From JABDIP01 sp965250245 (GTDB lineage Bacteria; Pseudomonadota; Alphaproteobacteria; DSM-16000; Inquilinaceae), in contig OZ252296.1 of assembly GCA_965250245.1 (NCBI GenBank), positions 1,488,001 through 1,552,000 on the forward strand: DNA of 64,000 nucleotides, read 5' to 3'. A program made the translations under genes and the position numbers. Below, piece by piece: positions 1-7,000 of this stretch (its first letter is position 1; the number at the start of each line of letters is the position of its first letter). Under the pieces are notes generated by a model. That model searched no databases, had not been told where the DNA came from, and was given only the letters and a program-made list of their open reading frames with translations.

Positions 1-62
1 GGATCTGTCGCGAGCTGGATTGCCAGCCGGGCGATCTGCTGGAGTACCGGACGGAGGGCTGA
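1..62 (+). CDS. 3' end of a Cro/C1-type HTH regulator (partial)
   Basis: The third frame reads ICRELDCQPGDLLEYRTEG and stops at TGA 60-62. This matches the closing segment of short Cro/C1-type (YozG-like) helix-turn-helix repressors, which end in a pattern like LCrxLdCqpgDLLEY. Only the last 19 residues lie in the window, so operator and partner are unknown. A hairpin covers the stop codon. The identification rests on a short but distinctive motif. Confidence 0.6.
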   Translation, partial: ICRELDCQPGDLLEYRTEG

Positions 63-87
63 CGAGCCCGCACTCGGTTCGTCAGCC
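57..87 (+). terminator. Terminator-like hairpin after the HTH gene
   Basis: GGCTGACGA (57-65) pairs perfectly with TCGTCAGCC (79-87) around a 13-nt loop, overlapping the stop codon of the upstream gene. No clear T-run follows. Confidence 0.5.
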
Positions 88-191
88 CCGCCCGTTCATC
101 GGCTTCCAGGCAGGCCCGGCGGCGCGCACGGCGGCAGGCCCCGGACGGGCCGGGCCGGCGCGGCGCCCCTGGGTCCTAGTGCCGGTCAACG

Positions 192-620
192 TCAGTCGTC
201 GCTGTCGTCACCGTCATTGCCGTCGTCGCCGTCGTCGCCGTCGTCGCTGTCATCGCGATCGTCGCCGTCATCATCGTCGTCATCGTCTTCTTCGATGTCG
301 TCGTCGTCCTCATCGGCGTCGTCGAGATCGTCCGCGTCGTCCTCATCGTCCGCGTCGTCCTCGTCGTCCGGATCATCGTCATCGAACATCTGGACGACCT
401 GATCGACGACGGCGGCGATTGCATCATCCAGGTCGGCGACCACGATGCGTTCGGCCGCCGCGGGCGCGGTAGCCGGCGCCAGGCCGTCGCTGGTGGTGCT
501 GGCCGTGGCCGGAATGGCCGAGCCAACGAGAATGGCGCCGCCAAGCGCCGCGGCGGTGCAGCCTCCGAGCAGACGCGCGCGCAGCTGTTCGACCGTTTTG
601 GTCGGAGTATTCTGTGACAC
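192..620 (-). CDS. Exported poly-aspartate protein
   Basis: A 142-aa protein of unknown function. The GTG start at 620 is supported by AGGAG 8-9 nt upstream. Residues 1-41 form a signal peptide (basic N-terminus, hydrophobic core about 17-35, Ala-x-Ala cleavage near 38-41). Residues 42-78 are a short ordinary segment. From about residue 79 to the end nearly every residue is Asp, broken by Gly, Ala, Glu or Ser (DDDD, DDEDD and DDGDD units). The tail would be strongly anionic and could bind calcium or other cations or basic surfaces (inference). It sits next to two secreted proteases that also carry poly-Asp tracts, and its upstream region has the same ECF-type promoter as the sigma gene. No known fold is recognised, and the composition is low-complexity. 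Confidence 0.8.
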   Translation of the reverse strand: MSQNTPTKTVEQLRARLLGGCTAAALGGAILVGSAIPATASTTSDGLAPATAPAAAERIVVADLDDAIAAVVDQVVQMFDDDDPDDEDDADDEDDADDLDDADEDDDDIEEDDDDDDDGDDRDDSDDGDDGDDGNDGDDSDD

Positions 621-676
621 CTCGGTTTCTCCTCTTGTTGTTCAGCGGCGCGGCGGCGACGCGCCTCCGTTATGAC

Positions 677-702
677 AACGCGGTTACGGCGCGGCCTATT
701 CC
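677..702 (-). promoter_or_regulatory. ECF-type promoter of the poly-Asp gene
   Basis: Reading the minus strand, GGAAT (702-698) is followed after 17 nt by CGTT (680-677) within the longer string CGTTGTC. The same elements (CGGAATA and CGTTGTC, 16-nt spacing) precede the sigma gene at 3.7 kb. The -10 element lies about 57 nt before the GTG start. GGAAC/T-N16/17-CGTT is the known layout of alphaproteobacterial ECF/EcfG promoters. Confidence 0.6.
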
Positions 703-754
703 GGCTGAGCGGAGAAAATCCGACGATGTGTCAGGAGGATTGCCCGCGAGCGGC

Positions 755-2122
755 TCAGCCGCAGTTGGGCGATGTCTGCAGCAAGCCCCAGCCGAACACG
801 CTGTCGCGTCCCGGCGAGCCGAGATCGCGGGCCTCGCTGCGCAGGATGCCGATCGCCGAGGCGACGTCCGTGCCGCCACCGACCAACTCGGCGATCGCGC
901 CGGTGACATGCGCGGCCGCCACCGACGTGCCGGTGCGGTAGCGCCCGGCTCCCCCCTCGGCGGCCGACCAGACCTCGACGCCGGGCGAGGCGAGGGCGAT
1001 GTAGTCGCCGCGATTGGCGAGCCGGTAGGGGCGCAATCCCTGGTCGACGGCGGTGACCGAGACGACGCTGTCATAGGCGGCGGGGAAAGCGGGCGCCGCC
1101 GTCGGTCCGCCATTGCCGGCAGCGGACACCATGCCGATGCCGGCCCGCGCCAGCACCCCGACCGCGGTCTCGAGCAACGGGTTCGGCGGTCCGGTCATGC
1201 TGATGTTGATGACCGAGACGCGCTGCTGCGCCAGCCAGTCCAGGCCGTTCACCAGATCCGCCAGGGTCGCCTGCGGCTGGCCCTGACGATCGGTGTGGAA
1301 GACGTCTGCGGCGAAGAGCGAGGCCGAGGGCAGCATGCCGGAAAAGCCGGATTCCGGATCCCCGACCAGCAGGGCGGCGACGGCGGTGCCGTGATCGGAC
1401 GGCGACGGATCGGCGAGCCCGACCGGGGCGAAGCGCTGGCGGCGAAGCGACCGGCCGCGCAGTGCCGGATGGCCGGGATCCACCGCAGTGTCGGTCATGC
1501 CGATGCGCAGCCCGCTGCCGCAGGCCCTGGGGTTGCTGGGCCACCCGACCAGATCGAGCGCGTAGCAATCCGAGCCCGAGCAGGACTCTTCCGTCGCCTG
1601 GGCCACCTCTGGCTCCGCGGGTTCCGCGCTTGCCAGCCGGTAGACCGCATTGGGTTCGTAGGCCACGCCGGGCGCCACCTGCCGGGCCCGCGCGATCGCG
1701 GCCGGCAGGTTGAGCCGTTCCGGGATCGTCAGCCGGGTCACCGAGACCTGCAGCGACGCCAGGTTGCGCCGCTCGCGAACGGTGAACCCGTCATCCTCGA
1801 GGTCGTCGATCAGCGCCGGGTCGGCGTCGATGGCGAGGATTTCGCGGGCGGAGTCGTAGCCGTCGGCGTCCCGACCTGGTCCGGCGCTCTCGTCATCGCC
1901 CTCGTCGTCATCGTCGTCGCCGCCGTCATCGTCGTCGCCGGCGCCGCCGCTGTCGTCATCGCCACCGCCGTTGTCATCGTCGCCGCCATCATCGTCATCG
2001 GCCAGGGCGGCCGGGAACGGGCTTCCGGCGTGCATCGGATCGAAGATCCGAAGGGGCAGTCCGGTCATCAGGAGGCCGATCGAGACCAAGGCAATGATCA
2101 GGAGGCGCGTCGGCAGAATCAT
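755..2122 (-). CDS. Secreted S8 (subtilisin-like) serine protease A with poly-Asp linker
   Basis: Start chosen at ATG 2122 (455 aa) because it opens directly on a signal peptide/anchor (LLIIALVSIGLLMTGL, residues 7-22). The longer GTG frame adds 59 unstructured residues. Residues 42-78 are Asp/Gly-rich. Residues about 95-165 look like an inhibitory propeptide. The S8 domain follows: Asp211 (GMTDTAVD), His244 (DHGTAVA), oxyanion Asn337 (AAGNGG) and Ser400 (GTSVAAAH), so the triad is complete. The usual Pro of GTSMAAPH is Ala. Cys181, Cys186, Cys201 and one near the C-terminus are shared with protease B at 3.9-5.4 kb and probably form disulfides. It lies downstream of the sigma/anti-sigma genes on the same strand. 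Its substrate is unknown; the anti-sigma factor or another envelope protein is an inference. Confidence 0.88.
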   Translation of the reverse strand: MILPTRLLIIALVSIGLLMTGLPLRIFDPMHAGSPFPAALADDDDGGDDDNGGGDDDSGGAGDDDDGGDDDDDEGDDESAGPGRDADGYDSAREILAIDADPALIDDLEDDGFTVRERRNLASLQVSVTRLTIPERLNLPAAIARARQVAPGVAYEPNAVYRLASAEPAEPEVAQATEESCSGSDCYALDLVGWPSNPRACGSGLRIGMTDTAVDPGHPALRGRSLRRQRFAPVGLADPSPSDHGTAVAALLVGDPESGFSGMLPSASLFAADVFHTDRQGQPQATLADLVNGLDWLAQQRVSVINISMTGPPNPLLETAVGVLARAGIGMVSAAGNGGPTAAPAFPAAYDSVVSVTAVDQGLRPYRLANRGDYIALASPGVEVWSAAEGGAGRYRTGTSVAAAHVTGAIAELVGGGTDVASAIGILRSEARDLGSPGRDSVFGWGLLQTSPNCG

Positions 2123-2230
2123 GGGCGCGTGCCGCTGGCTTGCAATACGGATTGATTCCGACCGCGGGGCCGGGCCCGGACCGGCCTGCCTGACGCCGGC
2201 CGCCGCCCCGGTGGAATCGGCAGCATGATA

Positions 2231-2248
2231 CCCGGCCGAGAGGCCGGG
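2231..2248. terminator. GC-rich hairpin between the anti-sigma gene and protease A
   Basis: CCCGGCC (2231-2237) and GGCCGGG (2242-2248) form a perfect 7-bp stem with a GAGA tetraloop, 89 nt past the anti-sigma stop. There is no T-run, so it may pause or attenuate rather than terminate. Confidence 0.35.
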
Positions 2249-2336
2249 CGCATGCCGTTTCTCCGTGTTGAAGGACCAGCGCATAGAACCAGAGACCACT
2301 GATGCTGTCGGACCGCGCCGGACCGGCGCGCCGGGG

Positions 2337-3122
2337 CTACCGCCAGCCGTTGGCCAGCAGCGCCGCCTCGTCCTCCAGGCTGATCGGTCCCTGCTCGGAC
2401 ATGGCGCCGATCAGGACCTGCATCGGGTCGTCATTGCTCCCGTCGGCCGCGACGAAGCGGTCCGGCCGGTTCGGGGTCGCCACCGCCGGCGCGCCGATCG
2501 CCTCGACATGCCAGGCACCGGTGGGTTGCCGGCAGGCAATCCCGAAGGCCGCGTTGAGCCCGGCCCGGCCGGCGGTCACGGCCTGGAATTCGCGGCAATG
2601 CTGTCCGTCGCGCCCGAGGAAGGTGTTGACCGGCATCACGTTGCCGCCCTGTCCGGCGGAGATGAGCGTGCCGGTCGCCGCCGATTCCAGGGCCAGGTGC
2701 AGGGCGCTGGAATCGTCGACGGCGCCCACCATCAACTGGCCCGCCGGCCCGGCATCACCGGTTCCCAGAAGCTGGAACAGTCCGAACCCGCCGCCGAGGC
2801 CCACGGCCAGGGCGATCGATGCGGCCATGGCCAGCCCGGCCAGCCGGTTCTGCGGTCGTGCCGGGGCCTCGACGCGCGGCGGCATGGACGTGACGGCTGC
2901 CGTCTCCTCGCCGGCGGCGGCCTGGATCAGCCGTTCGGGAACCGGCTCGTGCAGCATGTCGTCATAGGCACGCCGGGACAGATCGGCCGTATCGCGGAAC
3001 ACCTGCACGGCCTCTCGCACGCGCTGGTCGGTCTGCAATGCCTGATCGACTTCCGCCGCTTCTTCCGCCGACAATTCACCATCCACGTATGCGACGAGCT
3101 TTTCATCGGTGATTTGGGTCAT
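2337..3122 (-). CDS. Membrane anti-sigma factor with 17-kDa-antigen-like periplasmic domain
   Basis: 261 aa, starting 18 nt after the sigma stop, so co-transcribed. Residues 1-60 resemble the cytoplasmic sigma-binding domain of anti-sigma factors (LVAYVDGELSAEEAAEVDQAL). The zinc-coordinating His/Cys motif of ZAS proteins is absent. One membrane segment lies at about 94-118. The periplasmic part ends in HCREFQAVTAG ... GIACRQPTGAWHV, with Cys176 and Cys197 probably a disulfide. This is the signature of the rickettsial 17-kDa surface-antigen-type domain. Family knowledge says such proteins hold the ECF factor at the membrane until an envelope signal releases it. Control by the adjacent proteases is inference. 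Confidence 0.85.
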   Translation of the reverse strand: MTQITDEKLVAYVDGELSAEEAAEVDQALQTDQRVREAVQVFRDTADLSRRAYDDMLHEPVPERLIQAAAGEETAAVTSMPPRVEAPARPQNRLAGLAMAASIALAVGLGGGFGLFQLLGTGDAGPAGQLMVGAVDDSSALHLALESAATGTLISAGQGGNVMPVNTFLGRDGQHCREFQAVTAGRAGLNAAFGIACRQPTGAWHVEAIGAPAVATPNRPDRFVAADGSNDDPMQVLIGAMSEQGPISLEDEAALLANGWR

Positions 3123-3140
3123 AGGAGGTCCCTTCTTATC

Positions 3141-3665
3141 TTATCGGCTCGCGGGCTGGGGGAACGCCACGACGTTTGTTTCGTTGAGCATCTCATGGAG
3201 CCGCCGTCGCGCCCGAGCAAGGCGGCTCATGACCGTTCCCAGCGGGATGTCCAGGATGTCCGACGCTTCGCGATAGGACAGGCCGTCGACCGCCACCAGA
3301 ACAAGCACCGAGCGTTGCTCCTCCGGCAGCCGGCCGATCGCCTTGCGGACCCGCGCCAGCATGATGCGGGCCTCGGTCTCACGTCGCCCGTCATCGCCGA
3401 CCAGGGTCTCGACGATGTCCTGGTCGTGATCCTCGCCACGCACCCGCCGGGCGCGCAGGCGATCGATCCACGTGGTCTGAATGATCCTGAACATCCAGCT
3501 GTCCAATCGCGTTCCCGGCCGCCATTGATGCAGCCGGCTCAATGCGCGCTCGCATGCCGATTGGACAATATCGTCACCATCATCCTTCGAGCCGGTCAGC
3601 GAATATGCGAACCTTCTCAGTCTCGGCAGGAGCGCGACTAGCTGTTGCGGCAAATCTTCTGACAT
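3141..3665 (-). CDS. ECF-family RNA polymerase sigma factor
   Basis: 174 aa from ATG 3665; an upstream in-frame TTG at 3695 would add 10 residues but overlaps the promoter. Region 2 is present (FAYSLTGSKDDGDDIVQSAC, then the SWMFRIIQTTWIDRLRARR core/-10 contact helix). Region 4 is present (LPEEQRSVLVLVAVDGLSYR to LDIPLGTVMSRLARARRRL, a -35 helix-turn-helix). Regions 1 and 3 are lacking, as in all ECF sigmas. It is followed by its anti-sigma gene and preceded by a GGAAT-N16-CGTT promoter, so it is probably autoregulated. It is the likely master switch of the poly-Asp/protease locus. Confidence 0.93.
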   Translation of the reverse strand: MSEDLPQQLVALLPRLRRFAYSLTGSKDDGDDIVQSACERALSRLHQWRPGTRLDSWMFRIIQTTWIDRLRARRVRGEDHDQDIVETLVGDDGRRETEARIMLARVRKAIGRLPEEQRSVLVLVAVDGLSYREASDILDIPLGTVMSRLARARRRLHEMLNETNVVAFPQPASR

Positions 3666-3693
3666 CACCCCGACTCTAGGCCTTTGGTACGAC

Positions 3694-3718
3694 AACGGCG
3701 GCAGTTCAAACTTATTCC
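3694..3718 (-). promoter_or_regulatory. Probable autoregulated promoter of the ECF sigma gene
   Basis: On the minus strand GGAAT (3718-3714), 16 nt, then CGTT (3697-3694), 29 nt upstream of the sigma ATG. The extended elements CGGAATA and CGTTGTC are identical to those before the poly-Asp gene. A second GGAAT lies 10 nt further upstream. Confidence 0.65.
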
Positions 3719-3846
3719 GACTATTCCGGACAACGGATCGATTTTTCCTGAAATCCCGTGTTTTCAGGGGGTTCCAGGCAGGCTGGACACGGCATCGCGA
3801 TCGTCACGAAGCCCTGAGATCGTTAAGCGTCGGTAAACGTTCCCAT

Positions 3847-3871
3847 GGAATGCTGTAGGTCCGCCGTCGAT
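3847..3871 (+). promoter_or_regulatory. Imperfect ECF-like promoter before protease B
   Basis: GGAAT (3847-3851), 16 nt, CGAT (3868-3871), 31 nt upstream of the chosen ATG 3903. This is the same geometry as the sigma promoter, but the -10 element is CGAT instead of CGTT. Confidence 0.3.
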
Positions 3872-3902
3872 GCTACGGCCTATCGCACTGCGAGGCGATC
3901 GC

Positions 3903-5369
3903 ATGGGAAGCGTGTTGGGGCTCTGGCGACTTCTCGTTGCCGGACTTGTTTTCTGTCTTTTCGTGATGACGACCGCCGATCTCCCCGGATCGCCGCCGGC
4001 CGGCAGCGGGCTCGCCTGGGCGGATGATGACGACGACGATGACGATGATGACGGCGGCGGCCAGCCGGTCGGTGCCGCACCCGGCGGAGCGCCCGCCGGC
4101 GGATCCGTCGGCCACAGCGTATCCGCCCCGTCGGCCCCGTCCGCCGCGCTTTCCGAGCCTGATCGCGGTGCCGATCGGCGGCGCGACGCGATCGATGCGG
4201 CGCGGGACGACAGCGGGTGGCTGGCGCTCAACGACGATGTTCGGCTTGTGGCGGTGCGGTCCGGCGGCTGGAACCGCCTCTACCGCGCCCATGCCGTGCG
4301 CGACGAGATGCTGGCGCTGGGCATCCGGCCGGCGGAGATCGCGGCATTGGCCCAGGACGGCTACCGCCTGGTGGATCGAACCAATCTCGGTGCCCTCGGC
4401 CTGATCGCGTCGCGGTTTGCCGTGCCCCAGGGGCGCAGCCTTGAATCGGCGCTGCGCCAGGCGCGGGCGGAGGCGCCGGGTGCGATCCTGGTGCCCAACC
4501 ATATCTACCGGGCCGCCGACCATGCCGGCGGCGAGGCCTGCGACGGGGTGGATTGCTACGGGCACACCCTGGTCGGATGGGAGCAGGTCGGAGACAGTTG
4601 CGGCGTGGGCATTCGCATCGGCATGACCGATACGGCCATCGACCAAGATCACCCGGCCCTGCGCGGCCGGGCCGTGCAGACCGAGACCTTCGATCCCTAC
4701 GGTGACGGCTCGACGCCGGACCATGGAACCGCCGTGGCCGGATTGCTGGTCGGTAATGCTGAGACCGGGTTTCCCGGGATGTTGCCGGGTGCCGAGCTGT
4801 TCGCGGCCGACGTCTTCCACACCAATGAGGATGGCGAGAGCTATTCGACCCTGCTCAGCCTGGTCCGGGGCCTGGACTGGCTGGTCGAGCACGGCGTGAC
4901 GGTGATCAATGTCAGCATGACCGGTCCGCCGAACGACCTGCTGGAAGAGGCCGTGCGGCGCATGAACGTGCGCGGTGTGGTCGTCGTCGCCGCGGCCGGC
5001 AATGGCGGTCCGGCCGCCCCGCCGGCCTATCCGGCGGCCTATGGCGAGGTAATCTCGGTGACCGCGGTCGACCGGGACCTGCGGCCCTACAGTATGGCCA
5101 ATCGCGGCGCCTATATCAGCTTCTCCTCACCGGGCGTGCAGATCTGGTCCGCCGGGGCCGCCGGCTCCGGCCGTCACCGCACCGGAACCTCCTTCGCCGC
5201 CGCCCATGCCTCGGCGGTCATCGCCGACATGATCCGCCATGGCGAACGCGGCAATGCCGGCAAGGCGCTCGGCGATCTGCAGTCGACGGCGCGCGACCTC
5301 GGCCCGCCGGGCAAGGACCCGGTCTTCGGCTGGGGCCTGATCCAGGGAACGCCGGACTGCAGCACCTGA
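3903..5369 (+). CDS. Secreted S8 (subtilisin-like) serine protease B with poly-Asp tract
   Basis: 488 aa from ATG 3903, which begins directly before a signal peptide (residues 4-24, AWA cleavage at 38-40). The in-frame ATG at 3870 would overlap the candidate promoter. Ten consecutive Asp follow at 41-50, then a Gly/Pro/Ala linker to about 90. A propeptide-like segment follows at about 130-203. The catalytic domain has Asp243 (GMTDTAID), His274 (DHGTAVAG), Asn367 (AAGNGG) and Ser430 (GTSFAAAH). Long stretches match protease A (for example AADVFHT, SMTGPPN, VFGWGL), including the Cys pattern, so the two are paralogues flanking the sigma/anti-sigma pair. It is transcribed divergently from the sigma gene. 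Probably exported and acting in the envelope or medium; substrate unknown. Confidence 0.9.
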   Translation: MGSVLGLWRLLVAGLVFCLFVMTTADLPGSPPAGSGLAWADDDDDDDDDDGGGQPVGAAPGGAPAGGSVGHSVSAPSAPSAALSEPDRGADRRRDAIDAARDDSGWLALNDDVRLVAVRSGGWNRLYRAHAVRDEMLALGIRPAEIAALAQDGYRLVDRTNLGALGLIASRFAVPQGRSLESALRQARAEAPGAILVPNHIYRAADHAGGEACDGVDCYGHTLVGWEQVGDSCGVGIRIGMTDTAIDQDHPALRGRAVQTETFDPYGDGSTPDHGTAVAGLLVGNAETGFPGMLPGAELFAADVFHTNEDGESYSTLLSLVRGLDWLVEHGVTVINVSMTGPPNDLLEEAVRRMNVRGVVVVAAAGNGGPAAPPAYPAAYGEVISVTAVDRDLRPYSMANRGAYISFSSPGVQIWSAGAAGSGRHRTGTSFAAAHASAVIADMIRHGERGNAGKALGDLQSTARDLGPPGKDPVFGWGLIQGTPDCST

Positions 5370-5682
5370 GGCGGACGCCGCCGTTCTAGGCCTCAAAAAA
5401 ATTTCCAAATTCGGGGAATAAGGCTCGCCGCTCGCCCGTTGTATGCGCGCACCGGGGTCGAAAGGCCCGGTCCTTGGCACCAACGGGCGAGGCTGCGACA
5501 GGCTCGGGGAGGGGGTTCCCGGCCTTGGCGTTTCTCCTTCCCCGAGGGGAGTGGCGCACCATCCTCGCCCGTTGGACTTGCCGGGCCGGGCATGCTTCGG
5601 GCCCGGGGCTGCAGTGTCCGTGGGCGGTTCACCGGGGAGTGACGGGCTTGGTCGTCGATCGACGGCCAAGCCCGTTCCCGTT
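5370..5682. other. 313-bp noncoding stretch rich in nested hairpins
   Basis: No convincing gene. CTCGCCCGTTG (5431-5441) pairs with CAACGGGCGAG (5481-5491). Inside that loop ACCGGG (5451-5456) pairs with CCCGGT (5466-5471), giving a two-tier stem with a symmetric internal loop. A CCGGGCC/GGCCCGG stem follows near 5581-5605. It could be a structured RNA or an intergenic repeat. Confidence 0.4.
5642..5675 (-). terminator. Terminator-like hairpin downstream of the HTH-citrate synthase gene
   Basis: ACGGGCTTGG (5642-5651) and CCAAGCCCGT (5666-5675) form a perfect 10-bp stem with a 14-nt loop that is itself partly palindromic. It starts 7 nt past the stop codon at 5683. No T-run. Confidence 0.5.
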
Positions 5683-6891
5683 CTAGGGGTGTACTCCGGT
5701 GTAGCGGGCCCGCGGCCGGATCAGGCTGTCCTGCGCATATTGCTCCAAGGCATGGCCGATCCACCCGGCGGCGCGCCCGAGCGCGAACACCGACAGGCCG
5801 GCGCCGGCCGGCAAATCCAGGCAACGGGACAGGAGCGCCAGCGCATAGTCGCAGGTCGGCGCCTGGCCGGACTGTGCCGCGATGGCCTCCGCCAGATCCA
5901 GCCCTGCCCGCAAGGTCGCGCTCTCCGGCAGAGCCTCGGCCATGCGGCGCATCAGGCAGTCCGCCCTGGGATCGCCGCCGGGATAGAGCGGGTGGCCGAA
6001 CCCGCATGGCTCGTCGCCGCGGCGCAGCAGTTCGGTCGCCTGCGCGACCGGATCGGCCGCACCCAGGAGCGTCACCAGCAAAGCCTCCGCCCGTTCGGTG
6101 AGCCCGCCATGGCGGGGGCCGGTCAGCGCGGCCAGGCCGGACACCACGGCGGCATAGGGCGACGCCCCGGTCGCGGCGACGCAGCGGACCGTGAAGGTGG
6201 AGGCGTTCAGCTCATGGTCGGCGCACAGCACCATGGCGCCGCGCAGCAGGTCGGCACCCGGCCCGGTCACCGACCAGGCATCGGCCAGCACGGCATGCAG
6301 GGGTCGATCCTCAGGCTCGGTCCCGGCGATCAGCGCGGCCATCCAGCGCATGATCCGGGCGCCGGTGTTCCGGACCCCGTCGGGGGTGCGGTTGAACACA
6401 AGCGGGTCAGCGGCGGCCAGGACCGGCAGCAGGGCCTGGCAGCGATCGACCGGTCGCAGATAGGCCACGGCCTCGCGGCAGCGCCCGAAACCGTCCGGTG
6501 GTGATGGCACTGCATCGGTGAACGGGTCGCGATCGCCGCAATCCCAGATCAGCGCCGCGACGGCCTCGAGCGGCGACTCCGCCGCCAGTCGGGCGGCGTC
6601 GCGGCCGCGATAGTAGAGCGCGTCGTCGCCGATCAGGGTGATCGCCGAGTCGAGGACCGGCATGCCCCAGTGCAGTGCCCGCTCACCGCCCTCCGCCGGC
6701 GCCTTCTTCTGCGCCAGCGCGTGCACGTCCTCGGCCCGATACAGGCGCGAGCGATGCCCCGAACGCGCCTCCGACCGGATCAGCCCGCGACTGACATAGG
6801 CATAGAGGGTCGGCAGGCCGATACCGAGATGGGCCGCCGCCTCCCGTGCGGTGAAATAGGCCTGCGTGGGTCCGGTCGATGAACGCGCCAT
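5683..6891 (-). CDS. Citrate synthase-family enzyme with N-terminal helix-turn-helix
   Basis: 402 aa. Residues 11-62 form a MerR/excisionase-type DNA-binding domain (FTAREAAAHLGIGLPTLYAY then SRGLIRSE and SRLYRAEDV). Residues about 75-395 are a citrate synthase fold. The three catalytic positions are present: His261 (GPRHGG), His300 (CGFGHPLYPGGDPRA) and Asp348 (TCDYALALL); DHELNAST is at 225-232. Most relatives have GHRVY where this has GHPLY. Known reaction of the family: oxaloacetate plus acetyl-CoA or propionyl-CoA to citrate or methylcitrate. The HTH fusion suggests it may bind DNA and sense its substrates (inference). It is divergent from a second paralogue at 7.0-8.1 kb, with a perfect palindrome 6 bp before its ATG. 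Confidence 0.88.
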   Translation of the reverse strand: MARSSTGPTQAYFTAREAAAHLGIGLPTLYAYVSRGLIRSEARSGHRSRLYRAEDVHALAQKKAPAEGGERALHWGMPVLDSAITLIGDDALYYRGRDAARLAAESPLEAVAALIWDCGDRDPFTDAVPSPPDGFGRCREAVAYLRPVDRCQALLPVLAAADPLVFNRTPDGVRNTGARIMRWMAALIAGTEPEDRPLHAVLADAWSVTGPGADLLRGAMVLCADHELNASTFTVRCVAATGASPYAAVVSGLAALTGPRHGGLTERAEALLVTLLGAADPVAQATELLRRGDEPCGFGHPLYPGGDPRADCLMRRMAEALPESATLRAGLDLAEAIAAQSGQAPTCDYALALLSRCLDLPAGAGLSVFALGRAAGWIGHALEQYAQDSLIRPRARYTGVHP

Positions 6892-6896
6892 GGCTT

Positions 6897-6919
6897 ATAT
6901 TGATACATACAATCAATAT
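6897..6919. promoter_or_regulatory. Palindromic operator between the two citrate synthase genes
   Basis: ATATTGAT (6897-6904), 7 nt, ATCAATAT (6912-6919): a perfect inverted repeat in an otherwise GC-rich region. A third half-site ATTGAT is at 6927-6932. It lies immediately upstream of the HTH-citrate synthase start and in the divergent promoter region, as expected for autoregulation. Confidence 0.65.
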
Positions 6920-7000
6920 TGACAACATTGATGGCCACCCGACATGAACAGGCACGGCCGGCGTCTGCGCCGGCAGCCACGGATTGTGATAGGAGGGGAC

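Noticed and set aside
195..400. Short tandem repeats resembling a microsatellite or CRISPR-like array
   Set aside because: Irregular GTC/ATC units explained by Asp codons of the poly-Asp protein; no constant repeat with unique spacers.
2155..2161. TCGGAAT before protease A as an ECF promoter
   Set aside because: The -10 position reads CCAG, not CGTT, and would be only about 13 nt from the ATG; kept as a remark, not as a feature.
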